Positions 24,152-35,519 of a stretch of 64,000 nt of DNA are shown here, piece after piece (positions within the stretch are counted from its first letter, which is position 1; each line of letters opens with the position of its first letter). The DNA is taken from NCBI GenBank assembly GCA_037951105.1, contig JBAMJV010008352.1, forward strand, positions 1 to 64,000. The letters run 5' to 3'. A model generated the notes under the pieces. It did not search any database and was not told where the DNA came from. It worked only from the letters and a program-made list of their open reading frames with translations. The translations under genes and the position numbers were made by a program. The DNA is from Echinarachnius parma. Its lineage: Eukaryota > Echinodermata > Echinoidea > Clypeasteroida > Echinarachniidae.

Positions 24152-24603
24152 TTAAAGTGATAGTTGAGTTTTGGTATAGAGGGCGCTGCACGAAATCATC
24201 TGTTATTATTGTGGGGTCACACAATGATTCAATCATTTTGAACCAGCCATTGAAACAAAATTCTTGCACTTTCAAAAAATTTACAAAAGATTTTAAAAAA
24301 TAGTTTTTGATGATCTCTCTATTCAATCGTTATTTAAAAAAAAAACATCACATGCACAATTTTTGTGTTAAAAATGGTTAAAACTTGAAACCAATGAGTT
24401 TTTAGAAAGCGCCCTCTTGAGTTTTATCGGATCTTTTTGAATGATGACAGGCTTTTTACTTAGTCGTGTGTAATTTTGTATACCTTTCGAACATGGTGGA
24501 GTTATAACTATTAGTTTGTAATGTAATGGTGCAGGTTTTGGTTACTAAAATTCAGTTTGACCAAAACTGTACTCTCTATACCAAAACTCAACTATCTCTT
24601 TAA
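24152..24603. mobile_element. MITE family A, copy nested in the hAT-like element
   Basis: TTAA-bounded, with ends aagtgatagttgagttttgg and accaaaactcaactatctct. The interior has gagggcgctgcacgaaatca and gtggagttataactattag. It is shorter than the 543-579 bp copies because part of the left interior is missing. Confidence 0.8.
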
Positions 24604-25424
24604 ATCGATGTGCCAATTTGTCCAACATAATTGTGGGTAATGGCATGTCCAATTGGTCTTTTTCCCCCCTCTTTTAATTCCAATGAGTTTCAGGCTACAA
24701 AATGAGGCTCCATGTCAGTCAAAAAGATAATAGACTTTAGTTTTGATAAGCTGAACTGATAAGACATAATGATGATTCTAGACAAAAAATGATACATACA
24801 TATAAAAATGATCATGCTGTCATACATTATTTTGGTGTAGATGACAACAGATGGAAATAGTATAAGACGAACTGGCAGTTAGACAAAAAAGCCCTAACAA
24901 ATTACCTAGAATAAACATAAGGGTCAGGGGTCTCTGATATCCAATTTAATGAAACAACTGCATACTGTTATTTATTGATTAATATTCAAAGAAAATATTG
25001 TTGAAATAATGGAAAAAAGAAGATAATAAAATATGAAACGTGATTGGCACTGGAGATCTAGGCAATTATAATTATAAAAAAAGTCTTAGTCACTCGACCA
25101 TAGTAGTAAGATTAAAATATTTTGTTTATTGGTACTTCCCATGTGGAAAAATAGTTTATTTATTGGTACCTCCCATGTGGACAAATATCAGTGCAGGAAT
25201 TAATTTTCAATTTTAGGGGCTACTTTTTCAATCTAATGGATATCACAAAATATTTCACATGATACTTTATGGTATTTCCCGGAATTTCCCCGCTAAAAAG
25301 GCGGGAACTCCTGGTATTTCCCAGTATTTCCGCTCATCCGGGAAATATGCCAACCCTTATTAGGACTAAGTGGATCCTTGTATATCAAAATTAAGTCAAA
25401 ACGTTTGTTTGAACGGTTACAGTC

Positions 25425-25712
25425 CGTTATTCCGAAGGTTCGTTATTCCGAAGGTTCAGTTATTCCGAAGGTTCGTTATTCCGAAGGTTCGTTATTCCGA
25501 AGGTTCGTTATTCCGAAGGTTCGTTATTCCGAAGGTTCGTTATTCCGAAGGTTCGTTATTCCGAAGGTTCGTTATTCCGAAGGTTCGTTGATCCGAAAAT
25601 AAAATCGGGTTCGTTATTCCGAAGGTTCGTTATTCCGAAGGTTCGTTATTCCGAAGGTTCGTTGATCCGAAAATAAAATCGGGTTCGTTATTCCGAAAAT
25701 TAAATCGGGCTT
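25425..25712 (+). repeat. 16-bp tandem repeat, left arm of foldback
   Basis: About a dozen or more copies of GTTCGTTATTCCGAAG, with occasional gttgatccgaaaataaaatc variants. The same unit in reverse complement forms the arm at 25867-26218, giving an inverted repeat with a ~155 base centre. The frames reading SLFRRFVIPKVRYSEG are products of the 16-mer. Confidence 0.9.
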
Positions 25713-25866
25713 GTTATAATACTATAGTTCGTGTTTTGTTTATTTAATTTACAGCCTGCATTAAGCATACCCCTCCCCCTTTCCCTGCCTTGGCCAGACC
25801 AATCAAACATTTAAGTTTATTTTATCTCTTTATATGAAATTATAGCATTATAACAAACCCAAATTC

Positions 25867-26218
25867 ATTTTCGGATTAACGAACCCGATTTTATTTTAGG
25901 AATAGCGAACCTTCGGAATAACGAACCCTCGGAATAACGGACCTTCGGAATAACGAACCTTCGGAATAACGAACCCGATTTCATTTTAGGAATAGCGAAC
26001 CTTCGGAATAACGAACCTTCGGAATAACGAACCTTCGGAATAACGAACCTTCGGAATAACGAACCTTCGGAATAATGCAACAAATGTTCGGATTAACGAA
26101 CCCTATTTCATTTTCGGATTAACGAACACTCAGGTATAGGAAATTTGCGTGTTCGGAATAACGAACCTTCGGAATAACGAACCTTCGGAATAACGACCCT
26201 TCGGAATAACGAACCGCA
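25867..26218 (-). repeat. 16-bp tandem repeat, right arm of foldback
   Basis: Copies of CTTCGGAATAACGAAC, the reverse complement of the left-arm unit, with interspersed cgattttattttagg and cggattaacgaaccc variants. The arms could pair into a long hairpin. Confidence 0.9.
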
Positions 26219-26533
26219 CCCGTTTGAACAATAACATTTTCTTGTTTATCATAGTGTCATTTTGAAAATAATGAAAAATCAATTCATGGATGATTAATTT
26301 AATTCACAAGACATGCTTTAAACATGATTTAAGCATTTTTATGATTCATTTATTCAGGTTAGAACATAACATGCATACATCTTTATGGGACATGTACCGA
26401 TTTAGAATTGGATTATAACCTTGGGTCATATTTCCCGATATTTCCCTTTAAAAAGGCGATAATTACCGGTATTTCCCAGTATTTCCCACCCGTCCGGGAA
26501 ATAGGCAATTGTCCGGGAAATATGCCAACCCTG

Positions 26534-27240
26534 AGACCATAACACTGTTAAAGGATTTCTCTTTCTCTTTGGGAAGTTATATCCAGCTCCATTATTTTGT
26601 TAGAGGATCGCTTACAAACAGAAGCATATATACTGTTTGTGTTGATATTAAGTTATGTAATTAATATCCCATGCCCCCTCGGCACGATCATGTTGGATGA
26701 ACTCTAGCACGACACCCGTCATGATCTCCGGTTGTTTCCACGCGGACCATGAAACTGTCGCAAGAAATCTTCACTGGAAAGTGATTTATTTTTGGTATCC
26801 AGTTGCATTTGTTTAAGAATTGTTTTCCAACAGAAACATACGTTTACTGTCTGTGTTGCGTTTACGTTAGGTAATAAGTGCCCTTTGCAACCTCGGCAAG
26901 GGCATGATTGTAGAACATGCATTTGTAATCGCTTCCGTACACTTAACTAAAGAGGCGAAGGGTTCCTCAGGTTTCGTAGGTTCAACCCAGCTGCATTTGC
27001 TTAGAGGTATTTCACCATCACGGTTGCCCTACAAGTGTATGATTTTGCCAGAAAATTCGACTATTCTACCCCAAAACTCGAGCATTATACCAGAAAATTC
27101 AATTATATTACTCGAAAATGTGAATATGTTGCCTCAAATGAGATAACCTTACCCCCAAATTGCCAAATTTAGAAGTTGTTGCCTGGAAGCATGATCCTCC
27201 CCAAATGAGAAGAATTTCCCAAATATTATTATATATTGTA
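26534..27240. repeat. Segmental-duplication block downstream of gene B
   Basis: Degenerate satellite units (ttatatccagctccattatt, cccctcggcacgatcatgtt) followed by the 27-bp pseudo-periodic block. It matches 32660-33380 nearly throughout, marking the 3' edge of the duplicated gene unit. Confidence 0.75.
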
Positions 27241-27699
27241 TAAACGCCTACTACATATTATAATGATAAGACTAATTACACTTAAGACTAACAACACATA
27301 ACAAACAAAAACAAACATGTTATATATGGTATTATATTCCACATACTAAGAATCTTGCTCTACGATTGGTCAAAAGTTAATCACGTGAGGAAATATAGTT
27401 TCGCCCAGTTTCGCCCATCATTGATGGGAGAAGAAAAGTTCGTAACACTGTGTAGATATCTTGGGTGAAAGTGCGTTGCACTCACTAGCTATTCGGTAAA
27501 AGTGCGTTGCACTGTGTAGATATTCAATTCACGCAGCAGCAGGCGACCACCACCGCGGTGATGTGGCGCGAATTACAAGTTTAATTTTATACGTTGTGCA
27601 TACGGGTACGTAGTACACTGCATGCATACGATATCGTACATTACACCGTTTGCTGTTGCTTGTTGCTCTACTATAAAATGGTGGCCACAGACGTAAGAT

Positions 27700-27900
27700 T
27701 TGAGCTCTTTAACGAAGCTAAAAATTGACACTTTTTTGCTTGAGAGTGAAAGAAAAAATACAAAGCGACAACTTAAGTTCAGCCTGAAAGTATTCCAAGA
27801 TTATTGCGATGCTGGAAGCATACATTTTGACGAACTGTCTGACATGGACTTGAAAGCGCTAGACCAAGTGTTGGGGAGACTCTATTTTCGCGTTTGTTGA
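27700..27900 (+). pseudogene. Possible Crypton/DUF3504-type N-terminal fragment
   Basis: A 66-residue open frame reads KIDTFLLESERKNTKRQLKF, then SLKVFQDYC, FDELSDMDLKALDQVLGRLY, and stops. The layout NTKRQxKxxLKxFQxYC followed by LxxLDxVLxRxYF resembles the helical N-terminal region of tyrosine-recombinase-like proteins related to Crypton elements. It has no ATG in frame (the reading opens at a TTG), no visible splice context and no catalytic Arg or Tyr. It may be a broken transposon piece or an exon of an unknown gene. Recognition is by pattern memory only. Confidence 0.3.
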
Positions 27901-28112
27901 CTTTTGAACTGTTTTTTGGGAGTTTACATTTCGCGTTTTAACTTTTGGAATTTTCAAGGAGTTACCGTTGACTTTTGAACTGTTATAATATAATGGAATT
28001 GTCATGGAGTTACCCTGTTACCGAAATTGGAATAACATTGTTGGTAAGTAGATCAAACCTAGTAACAGTACTTAGACTACTACTACTAGATCTAGAAGTC
28101 CGATGTGGAATA

Positions 28113-28285
28113 TAAAGCAAATAATCACCTTTTGGTTTCAGGCGATGGCAAACTATCACTTCCTTGGCGATCTGAATGTATACGCTATCTTTCCTCAGCT
28201 TCGCTTCGGAAAGATAGCTACATCCAGATCGCCACGGAAGTGATAGTTTGTCCCATCACCTTCACCAACGGTAATTATTTGCTTA
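28113..28285. repeat. Long imperfect palindrome between 27.7 kb fragment and gene B
   Basis: Left arm parts gcaaataatcacc, ggcaaactatcacttcc and ggcgatctgaatgta pair with right arm parts tacatccagatcgcc, ggaagtgatagtttgtc and ggtaattatttgc. The centre is near agcttcgcttcgg. The 76-residue frame across it is a shadow. Confidence 0.8.
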
Positions 28286-28441
28286 CTTACTTGCCATCAA
28301 TCATGACGTCGTATAAGTCCTATACTTTCTGCTAATTTTGTTTGTTTTGTTACTGTTATTGTAACGATGAACTAGAAAATAAGATAAACGCAAATCCCTT
28401 TACACAATGGACACAATAGTTTAGGACATTTAAAGGCCTCC

Positions 28442-31400
28442 TCACGGCTTCAGTCTGGCTGCATACATTTCATTGTAATACTTCATGGCCCCATCCGCGC
28501 ATCTGATGACGTCAGGGGTCACATGATCACGATCTGGCAAGTCACGTGGGGGTATGAACTCACTGCTGGTGATCGCTATCTCGAACGCATGGGTGAACTT
28601 CTCGATCAGTTCGTTGGAGAAAAACATCCACTTCTTCGTGACTTCAGTCGAAGCGTCCCACTTCAGCAACGCATCATCGAAGGGCAGCCCGACGGCTTCG
28701 CAGAACTTCGACAAAACTTCGGCAGGTTTCATCAACAGGTCATCGTTGTCGATCACGATCGGAGGCCCGGTGTCGGAGGTCTCTCGGACGTGCTTCCAGG
28801 TGTGGAAGATGTCTTTGAAAATCTCGTCGGGGCGGTCGGTGAAAGGGTTCTCGCGACCGAGGTCCCACGTATTCTCGTCGGCGGGTTCGCCCAGCATTGC
28901 TAGATGAGACAAGAGGAGTTTACGGAGAGACGCGAACACGCGCAATGGGTGACGGATCAAGAAGGCGTGCGTGTAGCCATCTGGAATGAACTTGAATCGG
29001 TCCTCGTCGCAGATTGCAGATCCCATTTCTTTCACAAAGACATGACGACTCCCAGACTCCTCGAGAAGACGTTTGATGGCCGTGTATCTGTACAATTAAC
29101 AAACACAGTAAACGTATTGCAGATCATACAGGGAAGCCGTAACATAGCATGAATCTGTGATTAAAACAAATCTTGTTGCAAGAATGTGAAACGGGTCTTA
29201 AAAGGACAATGAAACTATGAATTTGGGCTACTATCATCATTTAGAGGGTAAACAGACATTTAATTGATACACGACTTGGCATTTTTGGCCCCAGGATCCC
29301 ATGAAATCCTTCTGTGAACGTACTCCAATGACTATCACTCCTTTTTATGGCGGCCAAAGATGATGAGAGCGGCCATGTTTGTGTAACTAACCGACATGCT
29401 TCTCGAATTATGACGTCTGTGCGGACTGTCCGAACGAATTCGCGCACACCCGCGCCATGCTAGGTCTGTGTTATTGCAGGAAAAAACAGGAATAATGGCG
29501 TTCCACCAAACATTTTGCTACGCAAAAAGGTCTGGAAAGGATGAAAGAAAAGCTTGTCACTAGCGGTGAAAATGGTCAAACTTGAACAGAGTAGCTACGT
29601 TTAATGCAAAAGGTGTGTGATTTGCATCATTTAACAAGCACAGTGTAGTCCGTGCAGACATAACGGTTCGGCATGTTCGGTGGCCTGACAAATAAATGGC
29701 GGCCTTCTGTGTTCGCTGTGAATAGTGATGAACCCATGGACCAATACATACAAATAAGTTGTCCTCATTACATTTACTACTGACTATACCAATGTCATAA
29801 TCATAAATAGTGACTGTAACATGGGCGGCGGAAGTTGTTTTTTATTGGGGTGGCAAATATTTTTAGTAACCAATAAGCCAGTTCGTAATTACAATCTGCG
29901 CATGCGCGTAATTACCGATCCAAACTTCCGGTCACGCATCTGCAGGTTAGGTACTTAGGGCTCCACATCATCGATATTGTTATATCGATGCTCTACATGC
30001 TCTATAATGCATAGGGTATGACACAGAGACACCATGTACAGAGTTCTTACTACCGCCTCCCCCCCCCCTTTTTTTTTTCTTTTTCTTTTTTATCTTTCTT
30101 CTGTTAGTTCGCTATTGTTTCTCTGTTTTACTATAGATCTCTTTTTTTTCTCAAACACTATGATTATCATTATATGTATAAGAACAGATTGTATATGTAT
30201 ATGTAATGCTGTACACAATTAGTTTGTTGTACTTATATGAATGATTTGTATTGTAAATTTACGTTGTAAATTTGTTTGAGAGAAAATAAAATACTATTAC
30301 AAAACAAAAAAAAAATAATCGGGAGATGCAGGGGCGGCGCCAGGGTATTTTCTTAGGGGGGCGAAGGTGTATACTTTGAGGGCGCGGGAAAAATATATAT
30401 ATACGACTGCGAGCGGAGCGAGCTTGAACATTTTAGCAATTTCACATCGGAAAATTGCCATTTGTTTTAATATTATTGTATGGGTATATTCGTTTATGTC
30501 TTATGATATGGCGTTGTGAAGGGTAATATATAAACACCCGAGGTTGTAAAATATTATGTATGCGATCGTGAGCGGAGCGAGCTTGAACATTTTAGCACTT
30601 TCACATCGGAAAATTGCCATTTGTTTTAATATTATTGAATGGGTATATTCGTTTTAATGTCTTATGATATGGCGTTATGAAGGGTTATTTATAAACACCC
30701 GAGGTTGTGAAACATTATGTATGCGAGCGAGCGGAGCAATTTCACATCGGAAAATTGCCATTTGTTTCAATATTAACATGGTCTAAGGCCAGGCACTGAG
30801 ATGGATGTGGTCTTATTGAAGCTTGTCTTGGGATTTGGTGGCAAGTTGTGTGGTGCATCTGCACAAGATTTGTTCTAAAATGGCTCAATTAACAAAGAAC
30901 ACAGAACATACGTACTTTATCTAATCTGGTATCAATAATGTATTATTATGAATGTTATTATACACCACTATCAACAGATATCAAAAGGGCCTTTCATGTT
31001 GAAAAGGTATAATTGGAATAGTTGTGTAAACTCGAAGTTGGCTTACCCGAGCCTCAGGATATGAGATTACGAAGATGTACACATCGAAGTTGATATTCGA
31101 CCGACACGTTGTAAACGTCGCTGAACTGTGTGTTTACTTTTCACGCACACGTGGGCTGCGCTGCGCTGCACGCCGAAAAAAACAAAACAAAAACAAAACA
31201 AAACAAACTACGCGTGCTGCCATTGTACTGTACACGACCAGCCAGCCAAGCCAGCCAAAACTGACCGAGAATAACTTACGACAAGAACTCAGGGTTTGAC
31301 TTGCACTGGTAGAGCTCGTCGAAGAGACCGGCGACATGAAGATACACTTCCTCATTTCCCTCGTACATCGGTGGCAATTCCTGTTTCAGTTTTTCCCTCG

Positions 31401-31908
31401 TGGTGAAAGCGGCAAATTGGCAATAGAAGAAGGGTTCGAACCACACCTGGTTGCCTTCGATGGCGCTGAGACACTTGGTGAGTGCGGTGGAGCCGCTGCG
31501 GGGACTGCACCAAAGGATTGTCTTGCTCGTGTCTCTATAACGGCGACGAACACCACTACTACCAGCAGCAGCAATATCACCACGACCACCACCACCGCCG
31601 ACGCCACCACAACTTTCATCGTCAGAAGTAGCAGCGGAAGCGTCTGCAGCAGCAGCACCACCACCATCACCACCACCACCTCCCTCACCGCAACAATTAT
31701 TTTCATCAACAGCAGCGTCCTTAGCATCAGCAGGAGCAATCGCTGGTACAGTAGATGGAAAAGCAGCAGCACCACCACCAACACCATCATCTACAGAGGT
31801 GGTATATGTAATCGACTTAATATCCACATTTTTCTTGAAGCTTGATGCCTCATCGCGGACGTGAAGGGAGCATTCTCGATCCACTTGTGAAACGTTTCCA
31901 TCAGCCAT
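28442..31908 (-). CDS. Sulfotransferase-like P-loop protein, paralogue B (two exons)
   Basis: Exon 1 is 31908-31280 and exon 2 is 29087-28442; the product is 424 residues. Same gtaagt donor, ttgtacag acceptor and phase 2 junction as A. The start ATG (MADGNVSQVDREC) is chosen for the same reason. The acidic/Ala/Gly-rich N-terminal region is about 50 residues shorter than in A. The P-loop reads TILWCSPRSGSTALTKCL (about 130-147), with Gly where A has Val, which is closer to the common sulfotransferase form. The second motif FLIRHPLRVFASLRKL is near 252-267. The terminal exon is 646 nt with no stop or indel. Expected role is PAPS-dependent sulfation or a related nucleotide-binding function; substrate unknown. 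The 2192-base intron shares a block with A and also holds a retroelement tail and a ~160 bp tandem repeat. Confidence 0.85.
30020..30317 (+). mobile_element. Retroelement 3' end with poly-A tail (in gene B intron)
   Basis: A pyrimidine-rich stretch is followed by AT-rich sequence ending aaaataaaatactattac and an A-rich tail to about 30317. An AATAAA-type signal followed by a tail suggests a reverse-transcribed 3' end on the + strand. No coding part is present and the source family is unknown. Confidence 0.4.
30360..30775. repeat. ~160 bp tandem repeat, three copies (gene B intron)
   Basis: The phrases gcgagcggagcgagcttgaa, tcacatcggaaaattgccat and ttgttttaatattattg recur at about 30408, 30570 and 30722, the last shortened. 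Other phrases shared by the first two copies include tatggcgttgtgaagggt. Confidence 0.75.
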
Positions 31909-31964
31909 ATCTACAGGCACGATATGTCTTGGTTAATTATAGCGGTCTTATATTACAATGTTTT

Positions 31965-32060
31965 GGCACGGTACATGTGGTTGATTTCTCTCACGAATCA
32001 CTGCGATCATGGATGTTCATGAATTCGTCAAACGGCAGTTTGTATGGTGTCAGCAGGCAC
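31965..32060 (-). promoter_or_regulatory. Conserved upstream block of gene B
   Basis: About 60-150 bases upstream of the ATG, the + strand carries gtacatgtggttgatttctc, cgaatcactgcgatcatgga and cggcagtttgtatggtgtca, matching genes A and C. Probable promoter or 5' untranslated region; not proven. Confidence 0.4.
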
Positions 32061-32233
32061 GTTATGTTATTACAGTATAGCATGACATAGAGTAATGATC
32101 TATTCATAAAATAACCTTTATATTCAGGCAAATGCACTGTTGTTCTTACACAAAACACTTCGCGTGTGTTTTTTCTATTGACACAGACAAGTAAATAAAA
32201 GAAGAAATATGGGTTCAAACAGTCCTAGTTAGG

Positions 32234-32385
32234 ATATGTACACTTTACAGGAATTGACCTTCACTACCGTCTTGGCCGGATAGGACAGCTCGTGGTAAAA
32301 GCGATTACACTATTATAACCTCAGCCTCATGCACGGGAAGTCCCAGTTTCGATCCTTGCATGCCGGGTCATACCAAATATTAATA
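32234..32385 (+). mobile_element. tRNA-derived SINE upstream of gene B
   Basis: The A-box-like ataggacagctcgtggtaaa and B-box-like cagtttcgatcctt are separated by about 50 bases, with an AT-rich tail (ttaataaa). A near-identical copy at about 35650-35805 sits at the same place upstream of gene C, so it was carried by the segmental duplication. Confidence 0.6.
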
Positions 32386-32556
32386 AACAGTCAAATCTGT
32401 GCATAGTGACCAGCTAGGGGAAACAAAAGTGGTCACTGTGCACGGATGACCTCTATACACAGGTTCCGTAACATTGCTTTTCTCTGCAGGGGATCACTCT
32501 CGGTGGCCACCATGGCTGTTATCGACTGGTGGACGCTAAGACAGGTTTGACTGTAC
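32386..32556. mobile_element. Small inverted-repeat element upstream of gene B
   Basis: Begins acagtcaaatctgtgc and ends gacaggtttgactgtac, inverted repeats. It contains agtggtcactgtgcacgg and ggtggccaccatggctg. The same element follows the SINE upstream of gene C (35811-35984). Superfamily not determined; the Tc1/mariner style is a guess. Confidence 0.55.
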
Positions 32557-32641
32557 TTGGAAAATTGTACATTACTTTTAGTTAGTCGACTGGTAATCAT
32601 GGCTTGCAACGAACAGTCACGTATCACGTATCACGTTCACG

Positions 32642-33380
32642 TTTTCCGCCCGTCCGGGAAATATGCCAACCCTGAGACCATAACACTGTTACAAGATTTC
32701 TCTTTCTCTTTGGGAAGTTCTATCCAGCTGCATTATTTTGTTGGAGGATCGCTTACAAACAGAAGCATATATACTATTTGTGTTGATATTAAGTCATGTA
32801 ATTAATATCCCATGCCCCCTCGGCACGATCATATTGGATGAACTAGCACGACACCCGTCATGATCTCCGATTGTTTCCACGCGGACCATGAAACTGTCGC
32901 AAGAAATCTTCACTGGAAAGTGATGTATTGTTGGTATCTAGTTGCATTTGTTTAAGAATTGTTTTCCAACAGAAACATATACTGTCCGTATTGCGTTTAC
33001 GTTAGGTAATAAGTGCCCCATGCAACCTCGGCACGGACATTATGGATGCTCACTTTATTTTAGAGCATGCATTTTTAATCGCTTCCTTGTACACATAACT
33101 AAAGAGGCGAAGGGTTCCTCAGGTTTCGTAAGTTCAACCCAGCTGCATTCGCTGGAGGTGTTTCGCCATCATGGTTGCCCCACAATTGTATGATTTTTGC
33201 CCGAAAATTCGACTATTCTACCCCAAACTCGAGTATTATACCAGAAAAATCGATTATGTAACTCGAAAATGTGACAATTTTGCCCCAAATGAGATAACCT
33301 TATCCCCAAATTGCCAAATTTAGACGTTGTTGCCTGGAAACATGATCCTCCCCAAATGAGAAGAATTTCCCCAAATATTA
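32642..33380. repeat. hAT end stub plus satellite block downstream of gene C
   Basis: Starts with the last ~30 bases of the hAT-like element (gtccgggaaatatgccaacc) and its flank gagaccataacactgtta. Satellite units and the 27-bp pseudo-periodic block follow, parallel to 26500-27240. This shows the duplication copied an already inserted hAT end. Confidence 0.75.
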
Positions 33381-33633
33381 TTATATATCGTATAAACGCC
33401 TACTACATTAATGATAAGACTTGCATAATACTGCTTGTTCTTGAATACAAACAACACAAACAAACAAAAACAAAAATGTTATAAAATATATGGTACTTTT
33501 GCCATCGATCATGACGTCGTAAGTCCGATACTTTCTACATATAATTTTTGTACAAAGGACTAGAAAATAAGATAAACGCAAATCCATTTACACAATGGAC
33601 ATACCGCATAGGACATCCAACTTAAAGGCCTCC

Positions 33634-35437
33634 TCATGGCTTCAGTCTGGCTGCATACATTTCACTGTAATACTTCATGGCCCCATCCGCGCACCTGATG
33701 ACGTCAGGGGTCACATGATCGCGATCTGGCAAGTCACGTGGGGGTATGAACTCACTGCTGGTGATCGCTCTCTCGTACGCATGTGTGAACTTCTCGATCA
33801 GTTCCTCGGAGAAAAACATCCAATTCTTCGTGACTTCAGTCGAAGCGTCCCACTTCAGCAACGCATCATCGAAGGGCAGCCCTACGGCTTCGCAGAACTT
33901 CGACAAAACTTCGGCAGGTTTCGACAGCAGGTCGTCGCTGTCGATCACGATCGGAAGCCCGGTGTCGGAGGTCTCTCGGACGTGCTTCCAGATATTGAAG
34001 ATGTCTTTGAAGATCTCGTCCGGACGGTCGGTGAACGGGTTCTCGCGACCGATGTCCAACGTTTTCACGTCGGCGGGTTCACCCAGCATCGTTAGATGAG
34101 ACAACGCGAGTTTACGGAGAGACGCGAGCACGCGCAAGGGGTGACGAATCAAGAAGGCGTGCCTGTAGCCATCTGGAATGAACTTGAAATGGTCTTTGTC
34201 ACAGATCGCAGATTCCATGTCCTTCACGAAGACATAACGACTGTCAGACTCCTCGAGAAGACGTTTGATAGTTGTGTATCTGTACAATAAACGGAATTAA
34301 CAAACAAAGCAAACGTAATGACATTATGGTGGAGATCACTTGTAAGGGATCATTGATCTGTAAACACAAACGTACTAGGAGGCCCTAACATAGCGTGAAT
34401 CTGTGATTCATAAAATCTTGCTGCAAGAATGTGAATTTGTTCTTCAAGACTTAACTTGTTTTCGTCGTCGATGTGCGACTTCTTTGTTACATTATGGACC
34501 TCTAGATATAAATTAGTCTTCATCATTACATTTACCACTGACTATACCAACGTGTACTTGATCGCTTGTCAAACCGTAGAGTGACAAAAATGTTAAAATA
34601 TAAATTGTTCGCTGAATCATGATGTAGGCGACTATTTCTGTATGATGTATGGTAATTGTCATGCTAGTGCAAAGCACCAGGGAGCCGAAACTGACCGAGA
34701 ATAACTTACGACAAAAACTCTGGGTTTGACTTGCACTCGTAGAGCTCGTCGAAGAGACCGGCGGCTCGACGATACACTTCCTCATTTCCCTCGTACATTG
34801 GCGGTAAATCCACTTCCAGCTTGTCCCTCGTGGTGAGCGCGGCAAAGTGGCAATAGAAGAAGGGTTCCAACCAAACCTGGTTTCCTTCGATGGCGCTGAG
34901 GCACTTTGTGAGGGCGGTGGAGACGGTGCGGGGAACACACCAGAGGATCGTTTTGCTCGTGTCTCTGTAGCTACTACCAGCAGCAGCAGCACTACCGCCA
35001 CCACCACCACCACCACCGCCGCCGCCGCCGCCACTATCTCCGTCAGGAGCAATATCAGCAGTGGAAGCGTCGGCAGCAGCAGCAACAGCACCACCACCTC
35101 TACTACTACCATCATCACCGCCGCCGCCAGCACTATCATCATCAGCAAGAGAAGGAGCAGCAGACTCATCAGGTGCAGCAAAACCACCACCTTCAGCACT
35201 ATCGCAACCATTATTATCATCTACATCAGCAGCGTCCGCAGCATCAGCAGGAGCAACCGCTGGTGCAGTATAAGGAGCAGCAGCACAACCACCACTACCA
35301 ACATTGCCATCACCATCAACTACAGAGGTGTTGCATGTGTTTGAGTTATCCACATTTTTCTTGAAGCTGGACGCCTCATCGCGGACGTGAAGGGAGCATT
35401 CTAGATCCACTTGTGAATCCACTTGTGAATCAGCCAT
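33634..35437 (-). CDS. Sulfotransferase-like P-loop protein, paralogue C (two exons)
   Basis: Exon 1 is 35437-34710 and exon 2 is 34279-33634; the product is 457 residues. Donor gtaagt, acceptor ttgtacag, phase 2 junction as in A and B. The start MADSQVDSQVDLEC contains a short in-frame repeat (SQVD twice) where A and B have one copy. The low-complexity region includes a long Gly run encoded by ACC/GCC triplets on the + strand. The P-loop reads TILWCVPRTVSTALTKCL (about 163-180), differing from A at two positions; FLIRHPLRVLASLRKL follows near 285-300. The exons are open throughout. The intron is only 430 bases and lacks the block shared by A and B. A role as a cytosolic or Golgi sulfotransferase cannot be settled from sequence; no signal peptide or TM segment is apparent. 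Confidence 0.85.
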
Positions 35438-35519
35438 ATCTATCTACATGTACTTCTAGGTTAACAATAGCTCAACAGTGGTACTTTATCATACTATATT
35501 GCAATATGTTGACCAGATA

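Larger units (their letters stand above)
23565..26533. mobile_element. hAT-like non-autonomous element (2969 bp) with nested repeats
   Basis: The left end begins CAGGGTTAGC and the right end finishes GCCAACCCTG, inverted to each other. The flanks AGACCATG (23557-23564) and AGACCATA (26534-26541) make an 8-bp target duplication with one mismatch, as expected of hAT elements. It splits a satellite unit. The termini are rich in ccgggaaata and aatttcccg repeats. A similar internal end (gggaaatatgccaaccctt) occurs near 25340-25357, so two insertions may be nested. No transposase frame was found. It contains a family A MITE and a foldback array. A stub of its right end recurs at 32642-32672. Confidence 0.75.

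Noticed and set aside
25370..26083. SLFRRFVIPKVRYSEG-repeat proteins
   Set aside because: Produced by the 16-bp DNA repeat; since 16 is not a multiple of three, all frames cycle and the peptide repeat has no independent support.
25425..26218. CRISPR-like array of short direct repeats
   Set aside because: Repeats are contiguous without unique spacers, occur in both orientations, and the window is clearly eukaryotic.
28523..34099. Equal-length antisense ORFs (117 aa) over exon 2 of all three sulfotransferase-like genes (19859, 28554, 33746), plus longer ones at 28523 and 33595
   Set aside because: Their conservation follows from the conserved sense exon. The sense strand has splice sites, family motifs and matching phases; the antisense frames have none.
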